From: Manduca sexta
Taxonomy: Eukaryota > Arthropoda > Insecta > Lepidoptera > Sphingidae
Assembly: GCF_014839805.1 (NCBI RefSeq)
Contig: NC_051131.1
Coordinates: 14,372,913-14,436,912, forward strand
Length of the DNA stretch: 64,000 nt
Direction of reading: 5' to 3'
The notes under the pieces were generated by a model. It was not told where the DNA came from, did no database searches, and was given only the letters and a program-made list of their open reading frames with translations. Below are positions 10,708 to 21,012 of the stretch, piece by piece. A program made the position numbers and the translations under genes. Position 1 is the first letter of the stretch. Each line of letters begins with the position of its first letter.

Positions 10708-11100
10708 CTCGAAGTGAGGTGATGCTGTGTGTATAGTGGCACTGGGAGGGCATGGGTTAATATGGCCTTCTACCGCCAGGCAGAATCATAAATTTAGATC
10801 TCTAATGCCAATCTCTAATTCTTATTTACTTTTGTTAGATTTCGTTAAGTGATCTATGCACACACACACACACACACAGAGAGAGAGATACACACACACA
10901 CACATACACACATGTATACACACCTTTTATTTATTACATCAAAACCTTATAGCTTTGTTCACGTCTGATGGTGGGCGCTGTTAGCTGCAATACAGTTATC
11001 CCTTTAACTACTGTAGGTAGACAACAAGTATACAATTGTACTCTATGTTATTTTAATGTTTTTGTTCCAAATAAATAAATAATTATTATTATAATTATGT
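10708..11100. other. Non-coding stretch with CA/GA microsatellite
   Basis: Positions 10858-10915 hold CA and GA dinucleotide runs. Nothing else is recognised. Confidence 0.5.
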
Positions 11101-11760
11101 TGTATTTTGCCTGCGGGAAATCACAGCATAAAGGCCGATCCTTTTGGAAGGCTTGCGTGGGGACATGGATCCAACACGTTAAGGCCCCTTTACACACATT
11201 ACTCTAGTTGGGGTTGATACACCTTGTTAGTTCTCTCTCTGTTTGTCCTTGTGGAGGAAATACAGCCAAAGACAGCGCTTGCAAGGTGCAGGGACTATTG
11301 CAGAAAAGATGGGATTTATACTAAGTCTATGGATGGAATCTAGCTGGAATGGTTGCTAGGCTATTGATTAAACTCCGGGACACCTGCCAAGTAAAATGTC
11401 TCAATCATTCGTATTCAAGGCAGACGGTGACTTGCCCCCCCAATATGGGCATCCCATAAATAGCATAAGCGAAGGATGAAAAAAAAAGTGTGGCTTAAGG
11501 GTGTCGAGAGGTTTGCACCGATTCCACCATTGCGGGTCACTGTCGCGTCCTGGACCGGGTTTTCTTGCTATTACGCAGATTGAGCACTTCCAACCTGGAC
11601 CTGAGGTTCTCAGCTTCTGCAATTTCCACCCTGAGCTGGCCAGTCAAAGCAAGCCAAGGGTCAGAGGGTCTCATTTAGCCCCCACGGAATTACGGAACGC
11701 GATATTCGCACTTACCGTCGGCTCGCCACGGGGGCGCCTGTGGGCAGTTATTATTATTAT
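11101..11760. repeat. Probable repeat-derived block, unclassified
   Basis: A GC-richer block ends in an ATTATTATTATTA run. On the minus strand it reads ACCTCAGGTCCAGGTTGGAA, then CCCGGTCCAGGACGCGAC, and contains open frames without start codons in good context. The composition and terminal triplet run suggest a dispersed retroelement. I cannot name it and see no conserved protein motif. Confidence 0.3.
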
Positions 11761-11866
11761 TAAAAATCAAGACAGGACTGCTAAAACTACTGGTGCCATT
11801 TTTTTTTATCAAATGTCCCAACATTTCTACTGCAAGGGGATCATATCACTTCATGAAAGATGGCAG

Positions 11867-12019
11867 AGTCATCGAACACACACACAACACAACGCATTTT
11901 ATCTCCGTAGGGGTATGCAGAGGCGCAACCATGGCACTTACCTTTCGCCAAGTGTATTCCGTCCCATGATGTGATAGGGGGCGGGCCTATCGCCATATCG
12001 GGCACAAAGTCATCGAACA
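11867..12019 (-). mobile_element. 5'-truncated SINE with 12-bp target duplication
   Basis: The insert at 11879-12007 is flanked on both sides by AGTCATCGAACA (11867-11878 and 12008-12019). Read on the minus strand, its body has ATGGCGATAGG, ATCATGGGACGGAA and TTGGCGAAA, then a GTGTGTGT tail. It matches the downstream part of the SINE at 32095-32331, and the tRNA-like head is missing. A target duplication with a truncated 5' end is the mark of target-primed reverse transcription. Confidence 0.75.
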
Positions 12020-12659
12020 AAATGGTATATATATACTCTAATGTAATGTGAATAAACTTTGAAAAAAGTCGTCTTATGTTTTCATATAAAATGTGAAGAA
12101 ACTCTTTCCCCAATTAATATATTTGAATAATATATTTTATCGATATAAAATCATGACATCACTTTTCCCTCGAAACTCCACAGAAATAAAAATGTCTATG
12201 ACTACCATAGAATTTATTTTTATTTCAAACGTACTACAATAAGGTCGAAAACAATGCTGCCAAATTATAAACTATCCAACATAATATAAAACTAAGCTAA
12301 TTTACTAACATAATATATAATATTAAATAAAAGGTACGTATGTTTTTTCTAATCAAATAAAAGTAAAATGTATGTCAACTTACTACGAATTTAGTAACAG
12401 AAAAAAAAAGTGTTTAAGCCAGCCTTACGAACGCAGCGCTGCGGTCGTTGACAGTTGACAGATGACAGACGTTGTCACATTTTGTCTTTGTCACAGTTTA
12501 TTGACAAATCCGTGTTACATTCGTTAAAAGTGGAGTAACCATCTATTTAAAAATCATTTAATATATTCTAGTCTTTATAACCAAATAAATAATAGAAATA
12601 ACTTTTTTTATAGTTTGCCATTGTTTTCTAATATTTTACTTGGTTATTATACTTAGTCC
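12020..12659. other. AT-rich stretch ahead of a candidate promoter
   Basis: No ORF is supported. Near 12455-12490 TTGACAGATGACAGACG and related TGACA words cluster just upstream of the candidate exon at about 12660. Confidence 0.35.
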
Positions 12660-12786
12660 AGTAGAGCGCCCTGTATTCACTGTGTGGCGTGTACGTGGAG
12701 CAAGGAAATAAATTTTTTGTGTAAATACACGCGTCGGCGGCGAAGATATAAAGCAATTCGTTTTTGAAACGTAATTATTCATGTAG
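12660..12786 (+). other. Candidate non-coding 5' exon
   Basis: A segment ending TTCATGTAG|GTAAGT (donor at 12787) is followed 198 bp later by an acceptor, GATTTGCTCAG, at 12984. This fits a 5' UTR exon of the CUE-like gene. It could instead or also be spliced to the sulfotransferase acceptor at 16149. The start coordinate is only approximate. Confidence 0.45.
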
Positions 12787-13003
12787 GTAAGTGGCCTGTT
12801 GTCGTGTCTGTCCCCGAAGCGGCGTGATCTTCATGAAGTTCGTTTGCTCATTCCATGTAAAAAACTCAATTTAGGCATTTGGTGTTTGTTCAGTTTCGTA
12901 CTACTTCTTTGTAACTTTGATATTTTTAGTGTAGTCTCTCGATGGCACGTCGCACGGTCGATTAGATACATTTGATTTGCTCAGTGAAAGGTAGAGAACA
13001 CTC

Positions 13004-13412
13004 ATGAGTAATGACAGGACTTCTTGTGAGGAGCAGTTGAATATACTACAACAAATGTTTGGTGACTGTGTGCCGAGCCACCGTGGTCGACATCGCAACT
13101 TTAAACTATGAGCACATTGTATTAGTGTGCAGTTTAGAGGCCCTTAAAAATAATCACATAAAGGTAGCTAAAACATGTACAACTTGTGCTACAATATTAT
13201 TAAAGATCAATGCCTGGAGACAGGTCATGAGGGCAGGTTGGCTGCCAAATAACTTGTATATGGTGCAGTGTACTGTAGTTTCAGGAGATGTCACTGGTAC
13301 CTTGTTACAGGATCTGTTTAGTAGTATCAGCCACCCTTTAACTGCTAGTGACCGTAAGTGTATACTCCTGCTCTTTCAAAATGTTTGTAGTCACGGTGTC
13401 ACTCCTCTTTGA
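13004..13412 (+). pseudogene. CUE-like small protein gene with one +1 frameshift
   Basis: From ATG 13004 the frame reads MSNDRTSCEEQLNILQQMFG, then DCVPSH. This resembles the start of a CUE ubiquitin-binding domain (LxxLQxMFPxxxP). After CAC at 13079-13081 one extra C shifts the frame, giving a stop about 10 codons later. Beyond that C the other frame continues VVDIATLNYEHIVLVCSLEA, which fits the second half of a CUE helix bundle (ending SLEAL), and stays open to TGA 13410-13412. Ignoring the extra base, the product would be 135 residues. The downstream frame has no ATG before 13228 and an upstream stop at 13036, so it is unlikely to stand alone. A plausible 5' exon, intron and poly(A) signal argue against a processed retrocopy. 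Either a recent pseudogene or a sequence error. The C-terminal half is not recognised. Confidence 0.55.
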
Positions 13413-13526
13413 ACCATTCCTTTAGGCATAATGTTTATTATTTTTATTATACATTATATTTTAGTAAAGTGGTTGTATAGATACACTACCAGATATTAAA
13501 TCACTTGTCTTTATTGGGATATGCAA

Positions 13527-13532
13527 AATAAA
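13527..13532 (+). terminator. Poly(A) signal AATAAA after the CUE-like gene
   Basis: The hexamer lies 115 bp past the TGA, in GCAAAATAAATAGT. It is consistent with a compact transcript from about 12.66 to 13.55 kb. Confidence 0.45.
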
Positions 13533-13736
13533 TAGTATTTTTTTTCTAATGGGTAATTTTTATGTATTATGGTGGTGCACCTAAGTGCATTTAAATTGAC
13601 TAGTAACATTATTTAATGGCATGTAGATGTGAGACATATAATTAAGTTTGTGGTCACTGATCTGAACTGTTTGTTTCAAACATTTTTTTGTGCACTAACA
13701 ATAAGCAACTTTCTTAGATAATATTACTGTGTAAAT

Positions 13737-14024
13737 CAGGGGTGGCCAACCGGTGGATCGCGATCGACTGGTTGATCGCGACAACAAGTTCAGTCGATCG
13801 TGGCAAGGCAAAAATATAAATACGTAGAACAGATCGCGCAACATACCTAATAACTAACTGCTGCACGCATTGTCTTGTATAATTTTTTAATCAAAATAAT
13901 AATAAATTGTGCACTGAACTGTGTTGTTTCATTTAAGATTTCAAAATGCATGTAGCTTGGTAGATCGCTCAGAGTATCATCAGTGAAAAGTAGATCTTGG
14001 GTCTTACCAAGTTGGCCACTCCTG
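13737..14024. mobile_element. hAT-type MITE, 288 bp, perfect 8-bp target duplication
   Basis: The left end CAGGGGTGGCCAACCGG and the right end AAGTTGGCCACTCCTG are inverted complements with few mismatches. GTGTAAAT flanks both sides (13729-13736 and 14025-14032). The element is rich in GATCGCGATCGA-like words. A minus-strand open frame runs through it, but its motifs are not distinctive enough to call a transposase remnant. Confidence 0.85.
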
Positions 14025-16149
14025 GTGTAAATCATGAGGTGTTCGAAATTTAAAACATTATATCCAGAGTAGTTGCATGGATTTACCACATTAACTTGAA
14101 AAAAAATAGTAGAATGAAAGATTCAATCATAAAATTATAATATATATATATAATGACTAATGGCATCAGGCAATCACTCATTTAATTATAAGGTCATCAG
14201 GTGTAATGAGTATGACATTATATATATTTTACTAGTCCCATATTTATAAGTTCTCCTGGTGGTGCTGTAAATTGTAGCAAGTGTGGTCGAACATTAGGTC
14301 TTTTCAAATCAAATCAAATTATTTATTTGTAAGCATAGATACTTAGTTTACAGGTGTTATAGTAATACATAATTTGTTTACTATGGTTTGCTGTTGCGTC
14401 AGCGTACAAATATATAAGTTTTATGTTGTACCTACTTTACTTTCAGCTTTATATGCTCTTTTTTAACATTCATAATATTGGAATACATTATGTTTGTTAT
14501 TCATTATATTAAGTAAAACAACAAAACCCAGACATGGCACTTAATGCTCTGACATTTTTACAGTTATTGCTAATCACAATATAACTTTGTTAATGTAGAG
14601 GAATAGCTTAGGCTCCGACAATATCATGAAAATTTATAATGGGTTTTGAAAGAAGCCTCAATCTACATGACAGTAGCTAAGTGTCCATACAACCCGATTC
14701 TTACTGGCATCTCTTTTAGGTTTGGGGTGGTACTAAACAATGTATATATTAAATAATTAAATTATTATTTTAGAAAATACTAGGCTAAGAATAACAATAA
14801 TAGTTTATTTTTTTTATTAGGTACATTAATGACAACCTAATAATGACAATATCCATCAGCCATCTGCCTGTTGTTTGCTTACATAAACAATATCAATTAG
14901 TTAAAACAATGTTTAAATAACGTTACATCAGGCAACTTGAACCTTTTTCCCTAAAAATTCCCCATTAACAATATCAAATTATGGCGCCACAGGCGCAAGG
15001 TAATAATAATAATATAACGTCGTAGTATGTTTTTAGACAGATGGCAGCACTTTCTAAGACTTTATGTGATCTACTATCACAGTGTGCGTTGGAATCGTGC
15101 GGAAGATTATAGGCAAAGTGAACCCGAGCCTGCTCGGCTTCACGGCAACCGATTATGTATTGTTGTCACTTTTTACGCTTATCAAACCTCATAATTCATT
15201 ATGGTGTTAATTTGCGGTGTTTGTAAATTGTCATATTCATTCTATTTATTGACGGTTCTGCGATATTTTTATGACCCGCATTTCGTTTAATTAAAAGTTA
15301 GAAAGTAATGTGTAATATAGTAGAAATTAGTCCGTGACTAGTGTAGTGTACTTCTACATGCTTATTGTGTATCTTTCCAAAAGGAAGGCGTTTATGCCAT
15401 GATTTTCTGTATCTATATTTTTATTAGTGATTTCACATATATATTAGAATTTAGACCGTTAAGTGTAAGAAGTAGAACTAATTAGTTTTTGTTGCTTTCT
15501 ATCCCGGCAAAATATATATTACACCTTAAAATCGTTAAAACTAAAACTTAATAATTGTGGTGTGAGAAATAATAATTTTACCGTGAGGAGATCAGTTTGA
15601 ATCCCTAACCACGGGTGGTTTGGATCTTGAGCCTCACCATTGGAGGGTGACCATTTTATATATTTGTACGCATTGATGTTTTTCTTAGATATACATCATA
15701 TTTTTAAAAACACTTTAAAAATAACGAAAATATTAGTTAATTATTTCTCTATTTTAGTTGTATGATGTATCATAACATAATATTATATATTTGTAATAAA
15801 TAGTGTTTGCACTTTATTTGGCGCTATTAAATATTTTCATAATGTGGAATCTTCTTTTGATAATTTCATGGCATGCAATTGCTGTTTTGGTCAAACTATG
15901 GGTGCTCACTCTTAAAGACATTGTATTTGAAAACACAGTTTTGCTTATAGCCCGAAGATATCATTTGAAACATTTACTTAAACAACTTTGCATTACAATT
16001 TACAGGTGTTATACTTTAGCAGGTATAAAGTATAGTTTGTAATAATTTATTAAACATTCATGATAACTTTTTGTTTTGTCTATTAATAATTTGGGTTTGG
16101 AGTTTTTAATAATGTGTATTGTGGTAAGATGTTTATGTGTGGGGTGCAG
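14025..16149. other. Non-coding interval upstream of the sulfotransferase, probably intron or promoter
   Basis: AT-rich, with the dispersed repeat at 14306-14400. Positions 15030-15200 hold a less AT-rich patch (GGCAGCACTTTC, then CGGCTTCACGGCAACCGA) that could be a promoter or 5' exon of the sulfotransferase. No coding exon is seen. Confidence 0.4.
14306..14400 (+). repeat. Dispersed repeat, copy 2
   Basis: It is homologous to 9967-10046 (shared ATTTGTAAGCATAGATA and TTTACAGGTGTTAT) and continues into GTTTGCTGTTGCGTCAGCGT. Class unknown. Confidence 0.5.
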
Positions 16150-16159
16150 GCGCGGCGCG

Positions 16160-17286
16160 ATGTGGCGCGGCGCGCGGTGGCGCCTGGCGGCGGCGCTGGC
16201 GGTGGCCGTGCTGGTGGTGTGGGCGTGGCACGGGAGTCGCGCGGGGCGCGCGCGCCGCGACCTCGCCGCGCCGGTCGAGGGCCGCGACCTGCCGCTCATC
16301 TTCATCGGCGGCGTGCCCCGCTCCGGCACCACGCTCATGCGCGCCATGCTGGACGCGCACGGCGACGTGCGCTGCGGACAGGAGACGCGCGTCGTGCCGC
16401 GTATCCTGCAGATGCGCCAGCACTGGGCGCGCTCGCAGAAGGAGAGCGTGCGACTCGAACAGGCGGGAGTATCCCGCGCGGTCCTCGACAACGCCATTGC
16501 TGCATTCTGCCTGGAAGTGATCGTGCGCCACGGCGAGCCTGCGCCGCGACTCTGCAACAAGGACCCGCTCGTACTCAAGATGGGCACTTACGTTCTAGAG
16601 CTCTTTCCCAATGCGAAGTTCTTGTTTATGGTGCGCGATGGTCGCGCTACCGTGCATTCTATCATCACTCGCAAAGTGCGTTTTTAAATTCGATTTATTA
16701 CTTGAGTCACCGACGGCGACGTCCTGTAATGTAATGTGAATTATGATCGCAGGTGACAATAACTGGCTTCGACTTGACGAGCTACCGGCAGTGTCTGACG
16801 AAATGGAATCATGCCGTAGAGCTGATGTACCAACAGTGCAAGTCGTTGGGGCCAACGCGTTGCCTGATGGTCCGCTACGAGTCGCTGGTGCTGTGGCCGC
16901 GGGAGACGCTGCACCGTATCCTAGCGTTTCTCGATCTGCCCTGGGACGAGGCCGTCATGCACCACGAGCGCTACATCAACCAGCCCAACGGCGTCGCGCT
17001 ATCCAAGTATTTCACATGGCTAGCTTGCATTGACTTCCACACTCAATGGCAGAGTTAGTAGTGATTATAAATTGTGTATATTTATTGCAGCGTGGAGCGC
17101 TCGTCCGACCAGGTGGTGCGACCAGTGAACCTCGACGCCCTGGACAAGTGGGTGGGGCAGATCCCGGCGGACGTGCGCGCGGACATGGCCGAGCTGGCGC
17201 CGATGCTGTCGGTGCTGGGGTACGACCCGTGGGCCAACCCGCCGCGCTACGACGCCTCGCCGCCCCCCGCCCCCGATACCACTTAA
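16160..17286 (+). CDS. Tpst: Protein-tyrosine sulfotransferase (TPST)
   Basis: It transfers sulfate from PAPS to tyrosines of secreted and membrane proteins in the trans-Golgi. There are three exons: 16160-16675, 16753-17006 and 17091-17286, with introns of 77 and 84 bp and GT/AG borders, encoding 321 residues. Residues 9-23 are a hydrophobic signal anchor after a basic start, so the protein is type [12 protein letters not shown] (52-61) is the 5'-phosphosulfate loop. CGQETR (72-77) holds the catalytic-base glutamate E75. NKDP (133-136) and VERSSDQ (258-264) are the other PAPS-site motifs. Aligned with human TPST2 from memory, R54, E75, K134 and S261 fall at a constant offset, so the key residues are intact. 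The acceptor GTGCAG at 16149, 10 bp before the ATG, implies a 5' UTR exon upstream. The coding sequence is extremely GC-rich at third positions. The tail is shorter than in vertebrate TPSTs. Confidence 0.95.
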
Positions 17287-17326
17287 TATACGAACCACCC
17301 CTTTAACATTTGCCTTTTATTTTATA

Positions 17327-18167
17327 CTAGCTTCCGCCCGCAGCTTCGCCCGCGTGGATTTCGGACTTCAAAAATGGAGCCGGTCGCGAACGTTCGATAA
17401 TGTTCGTTTTACGAAGCTACTCGCTAGGTGATTCGCTAGACTCTAGGTGCCAAGCAAGCCGCCTGCCTGTGCGTTCGCGACCTTATATATATACAGAAAT
17501 AATCCTTATAGCATGATTCAGTATTCACGTATGATGGCTTATTATTAGCGCATCTCATGTATAACTTTGGTGGTTCTATACCGATTTCTATGATTATTTT
17601 TTATGGAATATTTAATAATGTAAACTTTTTTAATTAGGGATGACTGAGAGTGTTATAAACGTAAGAGTAGACAAATATAATGAGAAAGCTTCGAACTGTT
17701 TAGCTATCGGGAGTTACACGTGTTATTGTGAGTCAACCATAAAAGATAGACATATGCTGTCGTGGGATATTTTTTACATAATTTTAAGGAGAACATTTCC
17801 TTCATACATGATTTCTGTGTAGCTTTAACCATTAAGGTTGCACACGCGACGGAAGCTTAAAAAATGGAGTAACTTCTCCCGTTTTCCCAACATTTCCCTT
17901 AACTGCTCTGCTCCTATTAATTGTAGCGTGATGAAAAGTATATTATAACCAGCATAGGAGTATGACAAATAATTGTACCAAGTTTCGTTACAATCCGTCG
18001 AGTAGTTTTTGTTTCTATAACGGTTACACAGACAGACAGACAGACAAAAATTTTACTAATTGCATTTTTGGCATCAGTATCGATCCCTAATCACCCCCTG
18101 ATAGTTATTTTAGAAATATATTTCATGTACAGAATTGACCTCCCTACAGATTTATTATAAGTATAGA
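17327..18167 (-). mobile_element. Helitron-like family A, copy 3 (841 bp), 40 bp after the Tpst stop
   Basis: On the minus strand it runs from TCTATACTTATAATAAAT (18167) to GGGCGGAAGCTAG|T (17327). The body matches the copy at 3045, but about 130 bp next to the 3' end is replaced by a different segment, at about 17378-17505. The base before TC is T rather than the expected A, so the 5' boundary may be imprecise. Confidence 0.7.
17382..17482. repeat. Small segment bounded by an 11-bp inverted repeat inside the Helitron-like copy
   Basis: GGTCGCGAACG (17382-17392) and CGTTCGCGACC (17472-17482) are perfect inverted complements around a 79-bp interior. The segment occupies the place of unrelated sequence in the copies at 3045 and 7638. 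It could be a tiny MITE or part of a variant internal module. Confidence 0.55.
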
Positions 18168-18748
18168 AGATAACACTAAGCGTTGCTCGTGGTTTCGCAC
18201 GCGTGCAAGACCATTCTTGGTATGAATGTCTCACCGTGTTCTTGTCGCAGTAATTCATAGATAGCGTTATGTGCAGAAAGCTGTGCAATCTTTTTAAAGA
18301 TTCCATTATTTGCCGTAACCGCAGACAGCTGAACGGATTTGGCACGCGGATAGACCATATCCTAAATTAACATGTAGGGTACTTTATACCCCAATAATTT
18401 GATCGAATGGGAGATAAAAGAATGTTTTTAATCAGATAATTGAAATAGATGGCGTTGTATAGTGTTTTTTAATAGCACTCCAGTGGCAAAAGGTGAAATT
18501 TTCCGAAAGTGAAGCCACACAATACATAGGTACTAATATGCATAAAAGCAGTCTGCAAATCGTTCTAATGATAATTAGATTCTATAGAAATTCTACATAA
18601 AGGGAAGTCGCAGGAATCGGGTTATATAGGCCCTTCGCCACTGCAGCCCTCAAGAGTAATGCAACTTCCTATCAGTGAAAGAATTTTCAAAATCGGGTAA
18701 GAAAGTGGTTCTGAGTTTAATAGTTTTAGTCGTTTTAAGCTTCTAAAC
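18168..18748. other. Non-coding stretch, nothing recognised
   Basis: Mixed composition. The minus-strand frames at 18091-18358 are partly transposon sequence and are not called. Confidence 0.4.
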
Positions 18749-19013
18749 CAGTGGTTACCTAACCTAACCATTTCAATATTGTTACCCCCGTGATCTATGT
18801 GGAAAACTAATATTATTCCGCCTTCAAAATGGTATCAAAATAAACAATACAAGCATACAAACATCTTTATCATTAATTGCAATTAGCCTTACAATTCTAA
18901 TGTTAGCTCTGTTACTATTTATTTTACGATCCTAAAATTAGGTTCTTTGTTACCTTCGTGAAATAGCTGATTTACCCCCACGGGGGTAATTATCCCTAGG
19001 TTAGGAACCCAGG
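18749..19013. mobile_element. hAT-type MITE, 265 bp, 8-bp target duplication with one mismatch
   Basis: The left end CAGTGGTTACCTAACC matches the inverted right end CCTGGGTTCCTAACC, and a TTACCCCCGTG word recurs inverted deeper inside (ACGGGGGTAA). Flanks are TTCTAAAC (18741-18748) and TTCTAGAC (19014-19021), one mismatch in 8 bp. No coding capacity. Confidence 0.75.
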
Positions 19014-20740
19014 TTCTAGACCCAGTGGTTTCATTTGTGCGTTCGTTACTAGTTTTGAAATTTTATTTTCCTTTGTGTGCCGACTGTTGCCTCACGGTCC
19101 CCCGACGCCTATTTTGGGGGAGCTAAAAAAATTAATATCAAGTATGTAATCATTTCAGAAAATAAAAGTTAGACCTATCCAATTGTTTGTGTGCTGCTAT
19201 TTGAGGACAGAAACTGACGAAGCGGTGCTTCCGACATTCGCATCACCCACATAGCTCTAGTGTTGTATCACCTACACATGATTCTAAATCTTTATCCATT
19301 GTGAAATTACGGCGCTGCAGTAATTATAATTGATTCTTAGCACGTCGCGGACGATGGCAGCCGACGGTCGACGTGCGATCAGTGTAACAATAGGGTATTG
19401 TAATACTGTGTTCGAATTTAACAATTATTATATAGGTATGTAATGGCAAATAAAAAGGAAAAGCTTATTTGTGAAATCAGTACATTGCTTAAAAATGGGC
19501 AAACTATTCATATTCCAATTATTGCAACGTGCAAGAATGGGCACGTTGTAGGTGTATTTATTTTATTTTTTTTCACGCACATTGTAATTCCTCATGGCGT
19601 CACAAACATAATTGCGTCTCTTTTTTGTTCCTTGACATGTTGATTTTTAATGCCGAAATATTTTGATAAACCTACTAAAAACAAAATAGCTTATTTTACG
19701 CGTAGGGACGCAAGAGCTAGGCTTGCTAGGCTTTGAGGTACCAAAGCTGAGCAAAGTACACTGTATAAGATGGCGCCCTCGTCAGATATTGTATGAAAAT
19801 TCTTAATGTAATATTTTTATTGTATATTCTACATAGTACATAATTATTCCATTTAAAATACAAAAAAAAAAATAAAAGAAGTAATGCCATCTACATTTTA
19901 TTTGAGAATATAGTTTGTCAACTACTGAACTAAAACGATACTGTCATGGCGCCTGAGTGAGTGGTGTCGCGGCGCGCGGTGTCGAGTGCGATGCGCATCG
20001 TCAGACTCGCCGTTAGATGGCATTAGCAGTGATAAATCATATACTATTGGTGTTAATGTCCTCTCGGGGCGATCATCTGCCGTTTGCAGCATTTACTGTT
20101 GGTATTCGCCAGTGCCCAGCGGCAGGTTGCATTAGCTAGAATTGATGCAAGCGGAGACTTGAAGGTGGCTAGTCTTCACGGAACCAGCCCCACAGACTCG
20201 CATTATCTCTCATTGTTTCCAACTTCAATAGGTTAGTGGGCCAATAAACCTATACTGGTGTGTTTTTCGCAGTTTTTCATTAAGCATTTGGAGTTGTAGG
20301 TATTATTGGCGGCATTATTAAAATAAGGAAATAGGTATCCACTCGGTAAAACTAACTTTCACATAACCATAATTCTAATTCATATGCAGAATATAATAAT
20401 AGGTAAGCATGTTGAAAGTAAAAAGTCTTGTCTGGAATAGGTACCTATCAAAATCAAAGAGATAAGCAGTATCAACTTAGTACTTTTTCATGAAACCCGA
20501 TAACTGCTGAATTTTAAGAATTATAATCAAACTCCATACATCAATGAAGATTTTTAATGCCGTGTGGTAATTTTTGATCGTTTCTGATCTACACGCATTA
20601 CGGAGCTGTTGCAGAATGCAGAGCACTTGCATCTTATAGCGGAGAGAGTTGGTGGGCACTGAGCGCCGCGGGCGGGGAGTGCGGGGGGCGGTGTGGGGGG
20701 GAGCACGCCGGCCGCAACCGCCGCCGTCGCGGAGCGCGGA
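19014..20740. other. Non-coding interval between Tpst and the receptor gene
   Basis: No coding exon is supported. At 19540-19640 there is a TTTCACGCACATTGTAATTC, then GGCGTCACA and GCGTCTCTTTT word pattern, similar to 50060-50120, which may be a dispersed repeat. Positions 19945-20230 are less AT-rich and could hold a distal 5' exon or enhancer of the receptor. Confidence 0.35.
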
Positions 20741-20747
20741 CGACGCG

Positions 20748-20752
20748 TCAGT
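20748..20752 (+). promoter_or_regulatory. Candidate initiator (TCAGT) of the receptor gene
   Basis: GCGTCAGTCTCGC matches the arthropod Inr core TCAGT, with the putative start A at 20750. It lies in a strongly GC-rich promoter-like block (20640-20760), 244 bp upstream of the ATG. No clear DPE is seen at +28 and no TATA box. Confidence 0.4.
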
Positions 20753-20967
20753 CTCGCGATATCTCCCGAGGTGGAAGCTTGCGTCGTTCGTTCGCCAAGT
20801 GAATAACCACGTGTTTGTACTGTCGAAACGAAATAGATTTTACGAATTATCAACAGTGTGTCCTGTGTTGAAAAATTATCCACTAAGAACACGGGTAGTT
20901 CATCGAAACGAAAGCGTACAATATTGTGGTATTTTTGTAAACGTATACTACAGACCTGTGAACAGTG

Positions 20968-21012
20968 ATGGTAATGGCGAAGAAAAGTGAGTTATGGCGG
21001 CGCGAGCGGTGA
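20968..21012 (+). promoter_or_regulatory. Upstream ORF overlapping the receptor start codon
   Basis: ATG 20968 opens a 14-codon frame ending at TGA 21010-21012. It overlaps the main ATG at 20994 in another frame, and a second in-frame ATG lies at 20974. An overlapping uORF normally lowers translation of the main ORF. A donor-like AAAA|GTGAGT at 20987 inside it offers an alternative splice that would remove the main ATG. Confidence 0.5.

Noticed and set aside
13847..14089. hAT transposase C-terminus on the minus strand
   Set aside because: The frame spans the MITE border into flanking DNA and lacks recognisable hAT dimerisation motifs.
16114..16734. Long alternative frames on both strands over the Tpst first exon
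   Set aside because: They are shadows of the very GC-rich true frame, which carries the sulfotransferase motifs and intact splice sites.
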